Shown: positions 8,147 through 15,414, numbered from the stretch's first letter. The stretch: DNA of 22,130 nt from an uncultured Lachnospiraceae bacterium (GCA_946611525.1 CAMODS010000003.1:1-22130), one strand, 5' to 3'. Translations and numbers: made by a program. Notes: generated by a model from the sequence alone, not told the origin.

Positions 8147-9373
8147 ATGAAAAAGAAGATTTTAGGCATTGTTTTGGCAGCTACCATGGCTGTTGGCCTG
8201 CTTGCCGGATGCGGCGGTTCAGGTTCGTCAGGCAGCACCGACACAGCAGGCTCGGATGCAGCAGGCTCAGATGCAGCAGCTACAGAGTCTGATGGCGGTG
8301 AGGCAGCAGCTCCTGCAGCAGATGGCAACATCAAGATCGGTGTTTCTATCTGGAGCTCCACAGACGTACTTGGTTCCAAGTGTAAGGAGATCATCGATGA
8401 GGCAGCAGACGCTCTCGGAGTTGAGGTTCAGTATGTTGACCAGGGTCACGTATCCGAGAAGGTTACAGCTTCTGTTGACCAGCTTATAGCAGCAGGCTGC
8501 AATGGTATTATTATTTGTAATTCATCTGATACTGAGATGACATCAGCTATCAAGTCCTGCGACGATGCAGGTGTATATCTTGCACAGTTCTTCCGTATCA
8601 TCAGCAAGGAAAACAGTGCAGACATCTACGCTATGGCTGAGAAGTCAGCTTACTATGTAGGTGCAGTTCATGAGAACGAGCCCGAGAACGGCGAAAAGCT
8701 TGTTAACATCCTTCTTGACAAGGGCGATCGTAACATCGGTCTTATCGGATGGGAGCAGGGTGACGCTACATGGCTTGGACGTTATGAAGGTTACCAGGCA
8801 GGCGTAGAGAAGTGGAATCAGGCTCATCCCGATGATCCTGCTACACTTTCCGAGCCTCAGTACGCAGGTACTACCGCTGAGGGTGGTACAGACGCAGCAA
8901 ATGCTCTTATGCAGGCTGATCCCAACCTTGACGCTATCATCCCTGCAGGTGGCGGCGGTGAGCCCCTCCTTGGTGCTGTAGCAGCTATCGAGACAGCTGG
9001 CAAGACCGGCGACATCGACGTAGTTTCCACAGACTTCCTTGATGATCTTGGCGAGAGACTTGAGAACGGTTCCATGGCTGGTGAGTCCGGCGGACATTAC
9101 TGCGATCCTCTGTTTGCATTCATGATGGTTTACAATGCATGCAAGGGTTCCGATACATACACAGATCTCTCCGGTAAGTTCAACGAGATCATGTTCCCTT
9201 ATCTGTATGTTGCTTCTCCTGAAGACTATGCAGGATACGAGAAGTACTTCGTAGATCAGCTTCCTTATACCAAGGACGAGCTGGTTGAGATGTCAAACCT
9301 CAATCTTACAGACCTTGCTGCAAAGGCAGCTTCACTTTCCATCGAGGATGCCGCAGCACGTTCGGGTAACTGA
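8147..9373 (+). CDS. Sugar ABC transporter substrate-binding lipoprotein (substrate unknown)
   Basis: This is an extracellular lipid-anchored binding protein of 408 residues. It has a Lys-rich N-terminus, a hydrophobic signal segment and a lipobox LAGC with the lipidated Cys at residue 22. A flexible Ser/Gly/Ala-rich linker contains tandem GSDAA units, encoded by a 15-nt DNA repeat. The mature domain has the Peripla_BP_4 type I fold: IKIGVSIWSSTDVLG, then VEVQYVDQGHVSEK and an AAGCNGIIICNSSD strand-helix segment. The ATG at 8147 follows AGGAGGG (8134-8140); an in-frame ATG at 8120 lies within the upstream palindrome and has no proper site. Two permeases and an ATPase follow after a terminator. 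The binding-site residues do not let me name the sugar. A strong promoter, strong ribosome binding site and downstream terminator suggest high expression. Confidence 0.88.
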   Translation: MKKKILGIVLAATMAVGLLAGCGGSGSSGSTDTAGSDAAGSDAAATESDGGEAAAPAADGNIKIGVSIWSSTDVLGSKCKEIIDEAADALGVEVQYVDQGHVSEKVTASVDQLIAAGCNGIIICNSSDTEMTSAIKSCDDAGVYLAQFFRIISKENSADIYAMAEKSAYYVGAVHENEPENGEKLVNILLDKGDRNIGLIGWEQGDATWLGRYEGYQAGVEKWNQAHPDDPATLSEPQYAGTTAEGGTDAANALMQADPNLDAIIPAGGGGEPLLGAVAAIETAGKTGDIDVVSTDFLDDLGERLENGSMAGESGGHYCDPLFAFMMVYNACKGSDTYTDLSGKFNEIMFPYLYVASPEDYAGYEKYFVDQLPYTKDELVEMSNLNLTDLAAKAASLSIEDAAARSGN

Positions 9374-9438
9374 TAAGTATGGTACCATGGGTCACACAGA
9401 GTCTTCTGTGACAGACCGAAACATATGAGTTAGTGGAC

Positions 9439-9481
9439 AAGCCGGTATCGCCGCAGTTTACTTGGCGATACCGGCTTTTTT
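9439..9481 (+). terminator. Long-stem terminator between binding protein and permease
   Basis: A perfect 14-bp stem (9439-9452 with 9464-9477) with an 11-nt loop is followed by six T residues. A smaller hairpin, CACAGA/TCTGTG (9395-9410), lies upstream. It would reduce transcription of the membrane components relative to the binding protein. The next gene's ribosome binding site (9484-9490) directly abuts the T-tract. Confidence 0.9.
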
Positions 9482-9495
9482 GTAGGAGGGTATTT

Positions 9496-10467
9496 ATGGC
9501 AACATCTGTCGCAACAAAGCCCGGCGCCATGAGCCAGTCATCAAAGCTTAAAGGTTATCTGATGCTATTATTCATGGTTGTGCTTTCATGGCTAATCTTT
9601 AAGATCATTACTCCGGGCAATTTCGGATCACCATCCAACCTGTTAAGTTACTTTCAGTCATCACTGATCGCTGCAGTGGGTGCGATGGGATTTTATTTTG
9701 TAATGGTTATGGGAATGTTCGACTTCTCAATTGGAGCGAACATCATGCTCTCAGCCATAGTCGGATGTGTTTTTGCATCCAAGTTTGGCATGGGATATCC
9801 GGGTCTGGTGATAGGATGTGTTATCACCGGTACCATCGTTGGTATCATCAACGGTATGTTTTATGTGAGACTTCGCATACCTTCAATGATCGTTACCACG
9901 GGTCTTGCGCTGGTTTACGAATCACTTGCAAATTTCTTTGCGGGAGGCTCCTCTCAGGTTCTCCCCTCAAATCTGCGTGCACTGGGTCAGATGCCTCTTA
10001 ACATCATTCTGGCATTTGTGGCATTTTGCATAGCATACACTTTACTTAATTATACGAAGATCGGTACCTATACCTATGCTATTGGCTCAAATGAGTTCGT
10101 GGCTAAAAACATGGGTATTAATGTTGATAAATTCAAGGTTATCGCTTTTATGATAAGCGGAGCGTTTTTCGGCATCATGGCTATCATCACCATCAGCTAT
10201 GGTTCTTCCATGCTGGCTGTTACGGGCATGCAGTCCATGAGCCGCAACTTCGTACCCACCATGGGTTGCTTCTTTGGTATGGCCTTCAAAAAATACGGCA
10301 TACCCCTTCAGGCAATCGTCATCGGTGAGTTTGTGATCAACATCATCTTCTACGGCTTCATCGCTTTGGGTGCGCCCACTGCCGTACAGGATGTCATCAC
10401 CGGACTTGCGCTGCTTATAATTGTTACCCTTACCACTCAGGTAGAAAAGGGCGAGATAGTCAAGTAA
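9496..10467 (+). CDS. Sugar ABC transporter permease, region B first subunit (atypical C-terminal motif)
   Basis: This CUT2-family membrane permease has 323 residues. It shows the family's MGMFDFSIGANI segment (FDFSIG at residues 75-80), equivalent to GGxDLSVG, and a TYAIGSNEFVAKNMG coupling-loop motif. The usual C-terminal AIAAVVIGGTSLxGG motif is absent and is replaced by a segment around NFVPTMGCFFG, so this subunit has diverged from typical RbsC-like permeases. The ATG at 9496 is preceded by AGGAGGG at 9484-9490; an in-frame ATG at 9433 would put the long terminator hairpin inside the gene and is rejected. It probably pairs with the permease at 11995 and the ATPase between them. The substrate is unknown. 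Confidence 0.86.
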   Translation: MATSVATKPGAMSQSSKLKGYLMLLFMVVLSWLIFKIITPGNFGSPSNLLSYFQSSLIAAVGAMGFYFVMVMGMFDFSIGANIMLSAIVGCVFASKFGMGYPGLVIGCVITGTIVGIINGMFYVRLRIPSMIVTTGLALVYESLANFFAGGSSQVLPSNLRALGQMPLNIILAFVAFCIAYTLLNYTKIGTYTYAIGSNEFVAKNMGINVDKFKVIAFMISGAFFGIMAIITISYGSSMLAVTGMQSMSRNFVPTMGCFFGMAFKKYGIPLQAIVIGEFVINIIFYGFIALGAPTAVQDVITGLALLIIVTLTTQVEKGEIVK

Positions 10468-10483
10468 GAAAGGAGGTTTTTGC

Positions 10484-11983
10484 ATGAGCGAGATCAGATT
10501 AGAGATAAAAGACCTGTGCAAGACCTTCGGTATTACCAAGGCTGTACAGAATGTATCTTTTAACATCAACAAGGGTGAGGTTCATGCTCTGATAGGTGAG
10601 AATGGTTCCGGTAAGTCCACGCTTACCAATATGCTTACAGGCATCTATTCCATCGACAGCGGACATTTTATCATGGACGGCAAGGAGGTTCACCCCAAGA
10701 ATCAGGTTGAGGCCAATAATGAGGGCATATCTATCATAGTTCAGGAGCTGGGGACCCTTTCGGGACTTACCGTGGCCGAGAATATCTTTTTGGGACATGA
10801 GGATATGTTTGTAAAGGCGGGTATCAAAAACACCAATGCCATGAACAGGCGTGCCAATGAGCTTTTAAAGGAATACGGGTTTGACAGGATAAAGGCTTCT
10901 GCCTACATCGATGATTACAACTTTGAGGACAGAAAGCTGGTAGAGATAGTCAAGGCTACATATTTCAAACCCAAAATAGTTGTTATCGATGAGACCACCA
11001 CAGCTCTTTCCCAGGAGGGACGTGAGGAGCTTTACAAGCAGATGGACCGTATCAGGAGTGAGGGAGACACCATCATATTTATCTCCCACGATCTGCCCGA
11101 GGTCTTGGAAAAGTCCGATACTATTACGGTTCTTCGTGACGGCGTATATATTGATACGGTAAAGAGCTCTGATGTGACAGTAGACGACCTTAAGCGTCTG
11201 ATGGTTGGCCGTGAGGTAACAGGTAACTACTACCGTGCGGACTATGGTGAAGCGATCTCTGATGAGGTGGTGCTTACTGCAAAGGGACTTACGGTTCCCG
11301 GCCAGATCAAGGATGTAAGCTTTACCCTTCACAAAGGAGAGATCCTGGGTTTTGGCGGACTGTCCGAGTCAGGCATGCACGAGGTGGGTAAGGCAGTTTT
11401 CGGTGCATCCTATGACAGACAGGGAGAGGTAACTCTCGCTGACGGTACCCATATCAATGACATACCCACCGCCATCAAAAACAGCATAGCCTATACCAGT
11501 AAGGACAGGGACAATGAGTCCGTAGTAATGAACCAGAGCATCGGCGAAAACATCTGCCTGCCTTCTTTGGATTCCCTTAAGGGTGCCGGCGGTCTTTTGT
11601 CCGGTAAAAAGATGAAGGACTTTGCAGACAAGTTTGCCAAAGAGATGTCTGTAAAAATGGTAAATACGGATCAGTTCGTATCTGACCTCTCCGGTGGTAA
11701 CAAGCAGAAGGTGGTACTGGCCAGATGGATAGGAAAGGACTCCGACATAGTCGTTTTGGATTCTCCTACCAGAGGTATCGATATCAAGGTTAAGCAGGAC
11801 ATCTATCAGCTGATGGACCGCATGAGAAAGAGCGGCAAATCCATCATCATGATCTCCGAGGAGTTGATGGAGCTTATCGGAATGTGTGACAGGATCATCA
11901 TCATGAAGGACGGCGAGATCAACGGTGAGCTTATGCGTTCGCCTGAGATGGATGAGAATACACTTATAGAAAAGATGGTTTAG
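10484..11983 (+). CDS. Sugar ABC transporter ATPase with one canonical and one degenerate site
   Basis: This is a 499-residue tandem-domain CUT2 ATPase. Domain 1 has an intact Walker A, GENGSGKST (38-46), and Walker B VVIDETTTA with D169-E170, but its signature is replaced by YNFEDRK. Domain 2 has no recognisable P-loop (GGLSESGMHEV in place of GLxGAGRTEL). It keeps LSGGNKQK from residue 402, but its Walker B reads VVLDSPTRG, so S427 replaces the catalytic Glu. The composite site made of domain 1 Walker motifs and the domain 2 signature therefore looks complete, while the other site has lost all its key elements. The family normally keeps more of the second site. AAAGGAGG (10469-10476) precedes the ATG, 16 nt after the permease stop. 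The role is energising import with the flanking permeases. Confidence 0.9.
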   Translation: MSEIRLEIKDLCKTFGITKAVQNVSFNINKGEVHALIGENGSGKSTLTNMLTGIYSIDSGHFIMDGKEVHPKNQVEANNEGISIIVQELGTLSGLTVAENIFLGHEDMFVKAGIKNTNAMNRRANELLKEYGFDRIKASAYIDDYNFEDRKLVEIVKATYFKPKIVVIDETTTALSQEGREELYKQMDRIRSEGDTIIFISHDLPEVLEKSDTITVLRDGVYIDTVKSSDVTVDDLKRLMVGREVTGNYYRADYGEAISDEVVLTAKGLTVPGQIKDVSFTLHKGEILGFGGLSESGMHEVGKAVFGASYDRQGEVTLADGTHINDIPTAIKNSIAYTSKDRDNESVVMNQSIGENICLPSLDSLKGAGGLLSGKKMKDFADKFAKEMSVKMVNTDQFVSDLSGGNKQKVVLARWIGKDSDIVVLDSPTRGIDIKVKQDIYQLMDRMRKSGKSIIMISEELMELIGMCDRIIIMKDGEINGELMRSPEMDENTLIEKMV

Positions 11984-11994
11984 GGAGGTATATT

Positions 11995-12972
11995 ATGGCT
12001 GAAAATCCTAATAATTCCGCGGCAGCGGTTTCGAGAGATGAAGAGCTGAAGCGCCTCTCTGTGATGTCTACCGTCAGAGCGGTGCTGCCCATAGTGGGAC
12101 TCGTGTTGGTATTTATTGTATTTAATGTTTTGACAGCCGGACGCATGATGTCCAATATGTCATTGGTGCTTTCCCAGGTTTACGTGACACTTATAGCCTC
12201 CATGGGCGTGTTTTTCATCATGACCATGGGCGGTCTTGACTTTTCCCAGGGATCCATCCTTGGACTTTCTTCCATAGTGGTATGTGCGGTGTCCAATATA
12301 AATGTGCCTTTGGCCATAGTGTGCGGTATTCTTACCGGTGCTGCCATTGGCGCCATAAACGGCTACTTCTATGTGAACAGAAAGATAAAGTCCTTTATTG
12401 TTACGATTTGTACCATGTTCCTCTTTAGAGGACTGATCAAGTATCTGACCACCAATTCACCGGTGGCTGCATCGGCAAAGATCATCATGATGGACTCCAC
12501 TGTGCTCAAGGTTATCCTTACGGTGGTGGTACTTGCCATAGGTTTTGTGGCATTCAACTACACAAAGTTTGGTATCCATCTTAAGGCCATTGGTGCAGGA
12601 GAAAAGGCTGCCATGTTTGCCGGTATTACCACGGACCGCATGAAGTTTTTGATCTACGTATTGGCGGGTGCCATCACGGGACTGGCTGCATTTGTTAATG
12701 TTATAAAGGTCGGCTCGGCTACCTCAAACAGTGGTAACCAGCTTGAGACACAGATACTTATCGCTTTGGTTTTGGGCGGCATGCCCATCTCCGGCGGAGC
12801 CAAGGTCAGGTTCATGAACATCATCGTAGGCGGACTTTTGTACATTGTACTTTCTTCCGGACTTACCATGATGGGCTTTGACACCCAGACCATGCAGCTC
12901 ATTCAGGGTGTGGTATTCCTGGTGTTCGTTGCAGTGTTTGCGGACAGGGCATCGCTCCAGGTTATCAAGTAG
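11995..12972 (+). CDS. Sugar ABC transporter permease, region B second subunit
   Basis: This CUT2-family membrane permease has 325 residues. It has a hydrophilic N-terminal stretch of about 27 residues, then hydrophobic segments, the MGGLDFSQGS motif (LDFSQG at residues 81-86), a coupling loop LKAIGAGEKAAMFAG and a C-terminal ALVLGGMPISGGAK segment. That last segment is a recognisable variant of the usual VVIGGTSLxGG motif. GGAGG at 11984-11988 follows directly on the ATPase stop, giving tight coupling. It is only distantly similar to the other region B permease, so the channel is likely a heterodimer. It is the last gene of the operon and is followed by a hairpin with a T-run. Confidence 0.87.
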   Translation: MAENPNNSAAAVSRDEELKRLSVMSTVRAVLPIVGLVLVFIVFNVLTAGRMMSNMSLVLSQVYVTLIASMGVFFIMTMGGLDFSQGSILGLSSIVVCAVSNINVPLAIVCGILTGAAIGAINGYFYVNRKIKSFIVTICTMFLFRGLIKYLTTNSPVAASAKIIMMDSTVLKVILTVVVLAIGFVAFNYTKFGIHLKAIGAGEKAAMFAGITTDRMKFLIYVLAGAITGLAAFVNVIKVGSATSNSGNQLETQILIALVLGGMPISGGAKVRFMNIIVGGLLYIVLSSGLTMMGFDTQTMQLIQGVVFLVFVAVFADRASLQVIK

Positions 12973-12997
12973 CATATTATATGCTAAGAATCTTTTC

Positions 12998-13028
12998 AAA
13001 AAGAGGTGGCGAAATGCTGCCTCTTTTT
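12998..13028 (+). terminator. Terminator of the region B operon, overlapping the next promoter
   Basis: A 13-bp stem pairs 12998-13010 with 13016-13028 (two G-U pairs) around a 5-nt GAAAT loop. The 3' arm itself ends in five T residues and the 5' arm begins with five A residues, so the hairpin could act in both directions. A short palindrome TAGCATAT/ATATGCTA (12970-12986) overlaps the permease stop. AAGAATCTTTT at 12986 matches the end of the dispersed repeat unit. Confidence 0.8.
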
Positions 13029-13035
13029 GTATAAT
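13007..13035 (+). promoter_or_regulatory. Probable promoter giving a leaderless response-regulator mRNA
   Basis: A perfect TATAAT lies at 13030-13035. The hexamer 17 nt upstream, TGGCGA (13007-13012), matches only three of six -35 positions. The predicted transcription start, about 7 nt after the -10 box, falls on or next to the ATG at 13043, and there is no Shine-Dalgarno sequence between them. Confidence 0.45.
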
Positions 13036-13042
13036 TCTTTTT

Positions 13043-13831
13043 ATGGTTACTTTATTTTTATGCGAAGACGAAATAGTGATGCGTGAAGGCATCCGGGACA
13101 GGATAGACTGGGAAGCTGAGAACATCGATTTTGTAGGTGAGGCCAGCGATGGGGAGATGGCCATTCCACAGATCATGGAAAAAAAGCCGGATATCCTTAT
13201 TACCGATATAAAGATGCCCTTTGTGGACGGACTCATGCTCTCGGAGGTGGTAAAAAAGAATCTGCCCGATACAAAGATCATGATCCTTTCGGGCTACGAC
13301 GAATTTGAGTATGCCAGAAGGGCGGTATCTCTCGGAGTCACCGAGTATCTTCTAAAGCCCATATCTCCCAAAAAGCTTTTAGAGAGTATCAGGAAGGTCA
13401 GGGATACGGTGGAGCAGGAACGCAGTCGCAAAGAATATGTCTCAAGACTGATTGAAAATGCATCCGGAGAGGGTGTGGTCGTGCGCAAAAAAGAGGAGAA
13501 AAAATTCCACTCCAGAAGCCTTACGGCTGCCGTTAAATTTATTGATGAAAACTTTTTCGATGAGGATATTTCTCTCAACAAGGTGGCTGACCATGTGGGG
13601 GTGTCTCCAAATCATCTGTCCTCCACTTTTTCAAAGGAACTGGGATCCACGTTTATAGAGTACCTTACAAAGTGCCGTATAGACCGGGCAAAGGAGCTTT
13701 TGAGCACTACCGATATGCGAAGCTCAGAGGTGGCCTATGATGTGGGCTACAAGGATCCCCATTATTTTTCCGCTACCTTTAAAAAGGTATGTGGAATGAC
13801 ACCGAAAGAATACCGCAATAGTAATACTTAG
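13043..13831 (+). CDS. Response regulator, REC-AraC (YesN type), orphan
   Basis: This is a 262-residue cytoplasmic transcription factor. The receiver domain covers roughly residues 1-120, with an acidic pair at E8/D9, phospho-acceptor D55 (ILITDIKMP) and conserved K105 (YLLKPI). A charged, helical linker is followed by an AraC-type double helix-turn-helix (about 158-258) containing GVSPNHLSSTF and the family-typical VGYKDPHYFSATFKK and GMTPKEYR segments. The ATG at 13043 gives a standard REC start; the frame extends upstream into the permease but without family similarity. No ribosome binding site precedes the ATG. No sensor kinase gene is in the window, whereas YesN proteins usually have a YesM-like kinase partner. 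Its position between two transporter operons suggests it controls one or both. Its stop codon lies in the left arm of a palindromic repeat, but the domain is complete. Confidence 0.88.
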   Translation: MVTLFLCEDEIVMREGIRDRIDWEAENIDFVGEASDGEMAIPQIMEKKPDILITDIKMPFVDGLMLSEVVKKNLPDTKIMILSGYDEFEYARRAVSLGVTEYLLKPISPKKLLESIRKVRDTVEQERSRKEYVSRLIENASGEGVVVRKKEEKKFHSRSLTAAVKFIDENFFDEDISLNKVADHVGVSPNHLSSTFSKELGSTFIEYLTKCRIDRAKELLSTTDMRSSEVAYDVGYKDPHYFSATFKKVCGMTPKEYRNSNT

Positions 13832-13903
13832 ATTTTTCGCTACGCTCGGAATGACAACATTCCGGGCGTAATTATTTGTCGTTGTAAGCGTAGCGAAGAA
13901 TCT
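13830..13903. repeat. Intergenic palindromic repeat, copy 2 (opposite arm order)
   Basis: The left arm 13830-13857 begins AGATTTTTCGCTACGCT and ends ATGACAA; the right arm 13876-13903 begins TTGTCG and ends AGCGAAGAATCT. The outer 17 nt of the arms pair with one mismatch. A nested hairpin CGGAATG/CATTCCG (13847-13864) overlaps. The arm order is reversed relative to copies 1 and 3. The response-regulator stop codon falls at the outer edge of the left arm. Confidence 0.82.
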
Positions 13904-13968
13904 TTGTGCAACAAGCATAAAAAATTAAACTGTCAAGAATAACTTTTCACACTTTTTACCATAAAATC

Positions 13969-13993
13969 CGTAAAAATAAAACTACTCGCATAA
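13969..13993. promoter_or_regulatory. Candidate regulator site upstream of the region C promoter
   Basis: CGTAAAAATAA (13969-13979) followed by ACTACTCGCATAA (13981-13993) mirrors the order and spacing of the pair at 8013-8038. It ends 9 nt before the -35 box, compared with 20 nt in region B, a difference of about one helical turn. It could be a site for the AraC-type regulator encoded between the two, but this is inference from similarity in AT-rich DNA. Confidence 0.3.
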
Positions 13994-14002
13994 ATTATTC
14001 CA

Positions 14003-14031
14003 TTTAGAAAATAGAACAATTCTTTTATAAT
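14003..14031 (+). promoter_or_regulatory. Sigma-A-like promoter of the galactofuranose-type operon
   Basis: TTTAGA (14003-14008) and a perfect TATAAT (14026-14031) are separated by 17 nt. Transcription would start near 14038, immediately before the hairpin at 14040, giving a leader of about 110 nt. Confidence 0.7.
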
Positions 14032-14039
14032 TAGCACAT

Positions 14040-14079
14040 AAAGTTGCTGCGTTGCGAAAAGGCGCGGCGTGGCGGCTTT
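14040..14079 (+). ncRNA. 17-bp hairpin at the 5' end of the ytfQ leader RNA
   Basis: Bases 14040-14056 pair with 14063-14079 without any mismatch when G-U pairs are allowed (six of 17), leaving an AAAAGG loop. Because the G-U pairs exist only in RNA of the + strand, this looks like an RNA structure rather than a DNA operator. It is GC-rich within AT-rich surroundings and begins about two bases after the predicted transcription start. It is probably a leader stabiliser or cis-regulatory element; I recognise no named RNA family. Confidence 0.55.
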
Positions 14080-14148
14080 AAGAACTAAGCTTTCTGTGAA
14101 TGAAAGTAAAACATGACAAAAAGTCATAAAAAAGGAGGAGTTCTTATT

Positions 14149-15255
14149 ATGAAGAAGAAAGTACTTGGCGTATTACTCGCTGCTACAATGGCAGTTGGAA
14201 TGCTCGCAGGATGCGGCGGCGGATCAGAGGAGCCCGCAGCAGACGCACCCGCAGAGGAGGCTACAGAGGCACCCGCTGCAGAGGAAGAGGCAGCACCTGC
14301 TGATGATTCAGCAGCAGCCGGCGACACCATCACGATCGGTTTTGCACAGGTTGGACATGAGTCTGACTGGCGTACAGCTTCCACAAAGTCCTGCCAGGAC
14401 GTTTTCTCAGCTGACAACGGATATGACCTTTCATTCGTTGACTGCGACAATGACTCAGCAGCACAGCTTGAGGCAGTTCGTAACTTCATTCAGCAGGATG
14501 TTGATTACATCATCATCGATCCTATCGTTTCCACAGGTTGGGACACAGTTCTTACAGAGTGTGAGGATGCCGGCATCCCCGTTATCGTAATCGACCGTAC
14601 TATCGATGATTCCGATAAGTATGCAGCATGGGTTGGTTCTAACTTCAAGACAGAGGGTCTTGCAGCAGGTGAGTGGCTTAAGGCTTACGCTGAGAAAAAG
14701 GGCATCTCTGAGATCAACGCACTTGTTATCTCCGGTACAACAGGCGCTTCCGCTCAGATCGGACGTTCTGAGGGCTTCCAGGAGATCGCTGATCGCGAAG
14801 GTTGGAACATCCTTGACGAGCAGACTGGTGACTTCACAGAGGATGGCGGACAGGCAGTTATGGAGTCTTACTGCAAGTCTTACGCAGGCAAGTTCAACGT
14901 AGTAGTTTGCCAGAACGACAACGAGGCATTTGGTGCCATGACAGCTATGGACAACGCAGGTGTTACATATGGTCTTGACGGCGACGTTATCCTTATCTCC
15001 TTCGATGCTTGTACAGCAGGCCTTGAGAAGGTTAAGGCTCGTCAGTTCTCAGCAGACTTCGAGTGCAACCCTCTTGCAGCTCCTTTCGTAGAGGAAGTTA
15101 TCCAGACACTTCAGTCCGGTGGCACACCTGAGAAGGAAGTATACATGGAGGAGCACTGGTTCGCACTTCCTGACGCTATCGTAGACTTCTCTATTGATGG
15201 TGCAGCTCAGACCATGACAGAAGTTACAGATGACGTTATAGCAGCTCAGTACTAA
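14149..15255 (+). CDS. ytfQ: Galactofuranose-type ABC transporter substrate-binding lipoprotein
   Basis: This is an extracellular lipoprotein of 368 residues with signal peptide and lipobox LAGC (Cys22), followed by an acidic Glu/Ala/Pro linker to about residue 60. The mature part follows the E. coli YtfQ pattern closely: IGFAQVGHESDWRTAST, then AVRNFIQQDVDYIIIDP, TGWDTVL, IPVIVIDRTID, GTTGASAQIGRSEGF and TGDFTEDGGQAVMES. YtfQ binds galactofuranose (and galactopyranose) in E. coli; the same ligand is likely but not proven here. The ATG at 14149 has AAGGAGG at 14132-14138; an in-frame ATG at 14113 would add residues ahead of the signal peptide. It has its own promoter, leader hairpin and downstream terminator, so it is probably the most abundant product of the operon. 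The remaining transporter genes follow after a repeat. Confidence 0.88.
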   Translation: MKKKVLGVLLAATMAVGMLAGCGGGSEEPAADAPAEEATEAPAAEEEAAPADDSAAAGDTITIGFAQVGHESDWRTASTKSCQDVFSADNGYDLSFVDCDNDSAAQLEAVRNFIQQDVDYIIIDPIVSTGWDTVLTECEDAGIPVIVIDRTIDDSDKYAAWVGSNFKTEGLAAGEWLKAYAEKKGISEINALVISGTTGASAQIGRSEGFQEIADREGWNILDEQTGDFTEDGGQAVMESYCKSYAGKFNVVVCQNDNEAFGAMTAMDNAGVTYGLDGDVILISFDACTAGLEKVKARQFSADFECNPLAAPFVEEVIQTLQSGGTPEKEVYMEEHWFALPDAIVDFSIDGAAQTMTEVTDDVIAAQY

Positions 15256-15273
15256 GAATATAGTATCTAATCA

Positions 15274-15306
15274 GGGGGCATCGTTGTATGCGATGCCCCC
15301 TTTTTT
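15274..15306 (+). terminator. Intrinsic terminator after ytfQ
   Basis: A perfect 10-bp stem (GGGGGCATCG at 15274-15283 with CGATGCCCCC at 15291-15300) has a 7-nt loop and is followed by six T residues. It lies between the binding-protein gene and the ATPase gene, consistent with partial termination that favours binding protein. Confidence 0.93.
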
Positions 15307-15322
15307 AAAGAAAGTTACGAAG

Positions 15323-15393
15323 TTGTCATTCTGAGCATAGCGAAGAATCTTTTATATAGGAAGGCAGATCCTTTGCTTCGCTCAGGATGACAA
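15323..15393. repeat. Intergenic palindromic repeat, copy 3
   Basis: The left arm 15323-15350 begins TTGTCATTCTGAGC and ends GAAGAATCT; the right arm 15366-15393 is its inverted copy, ending CTCAGGATGACAA. About 23 of 28 positions pair, around a 15-nt loop. The element stands between the ytfQ terminator and the ATPase ribosome binding site, so it would be transcribed as a long hairpin at the 5' side of the ATPase message. Confidence 0.85.
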
Positions 15394-15414
15394 AAAGGAG
15401 AAAGGAGAAACCTC

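Noticed and set aside
10087..10572. A 161-codon minus-strand frame over the permease-ATPase junction
   Set aside because: It is the antisense shadow of two tightly spaced, well-supported genes and has no convincing ribosome site or domain.
12878..13042. N-terminal extension of the response regulator into the permease gene
   Set aside because: The extension has no receiver-domain similarity, overlaps the permease by about 95 nt and would cross the terminator; the ATG at 13043 gives an exact receiver-domain start.
13724..13918. A 64-codon minus-strand frame containing VIPSVAKNL
   Set aside because: The peptide is simply the translation of the palindromic repeat arm; such repeat-derived frames are common artefacts.
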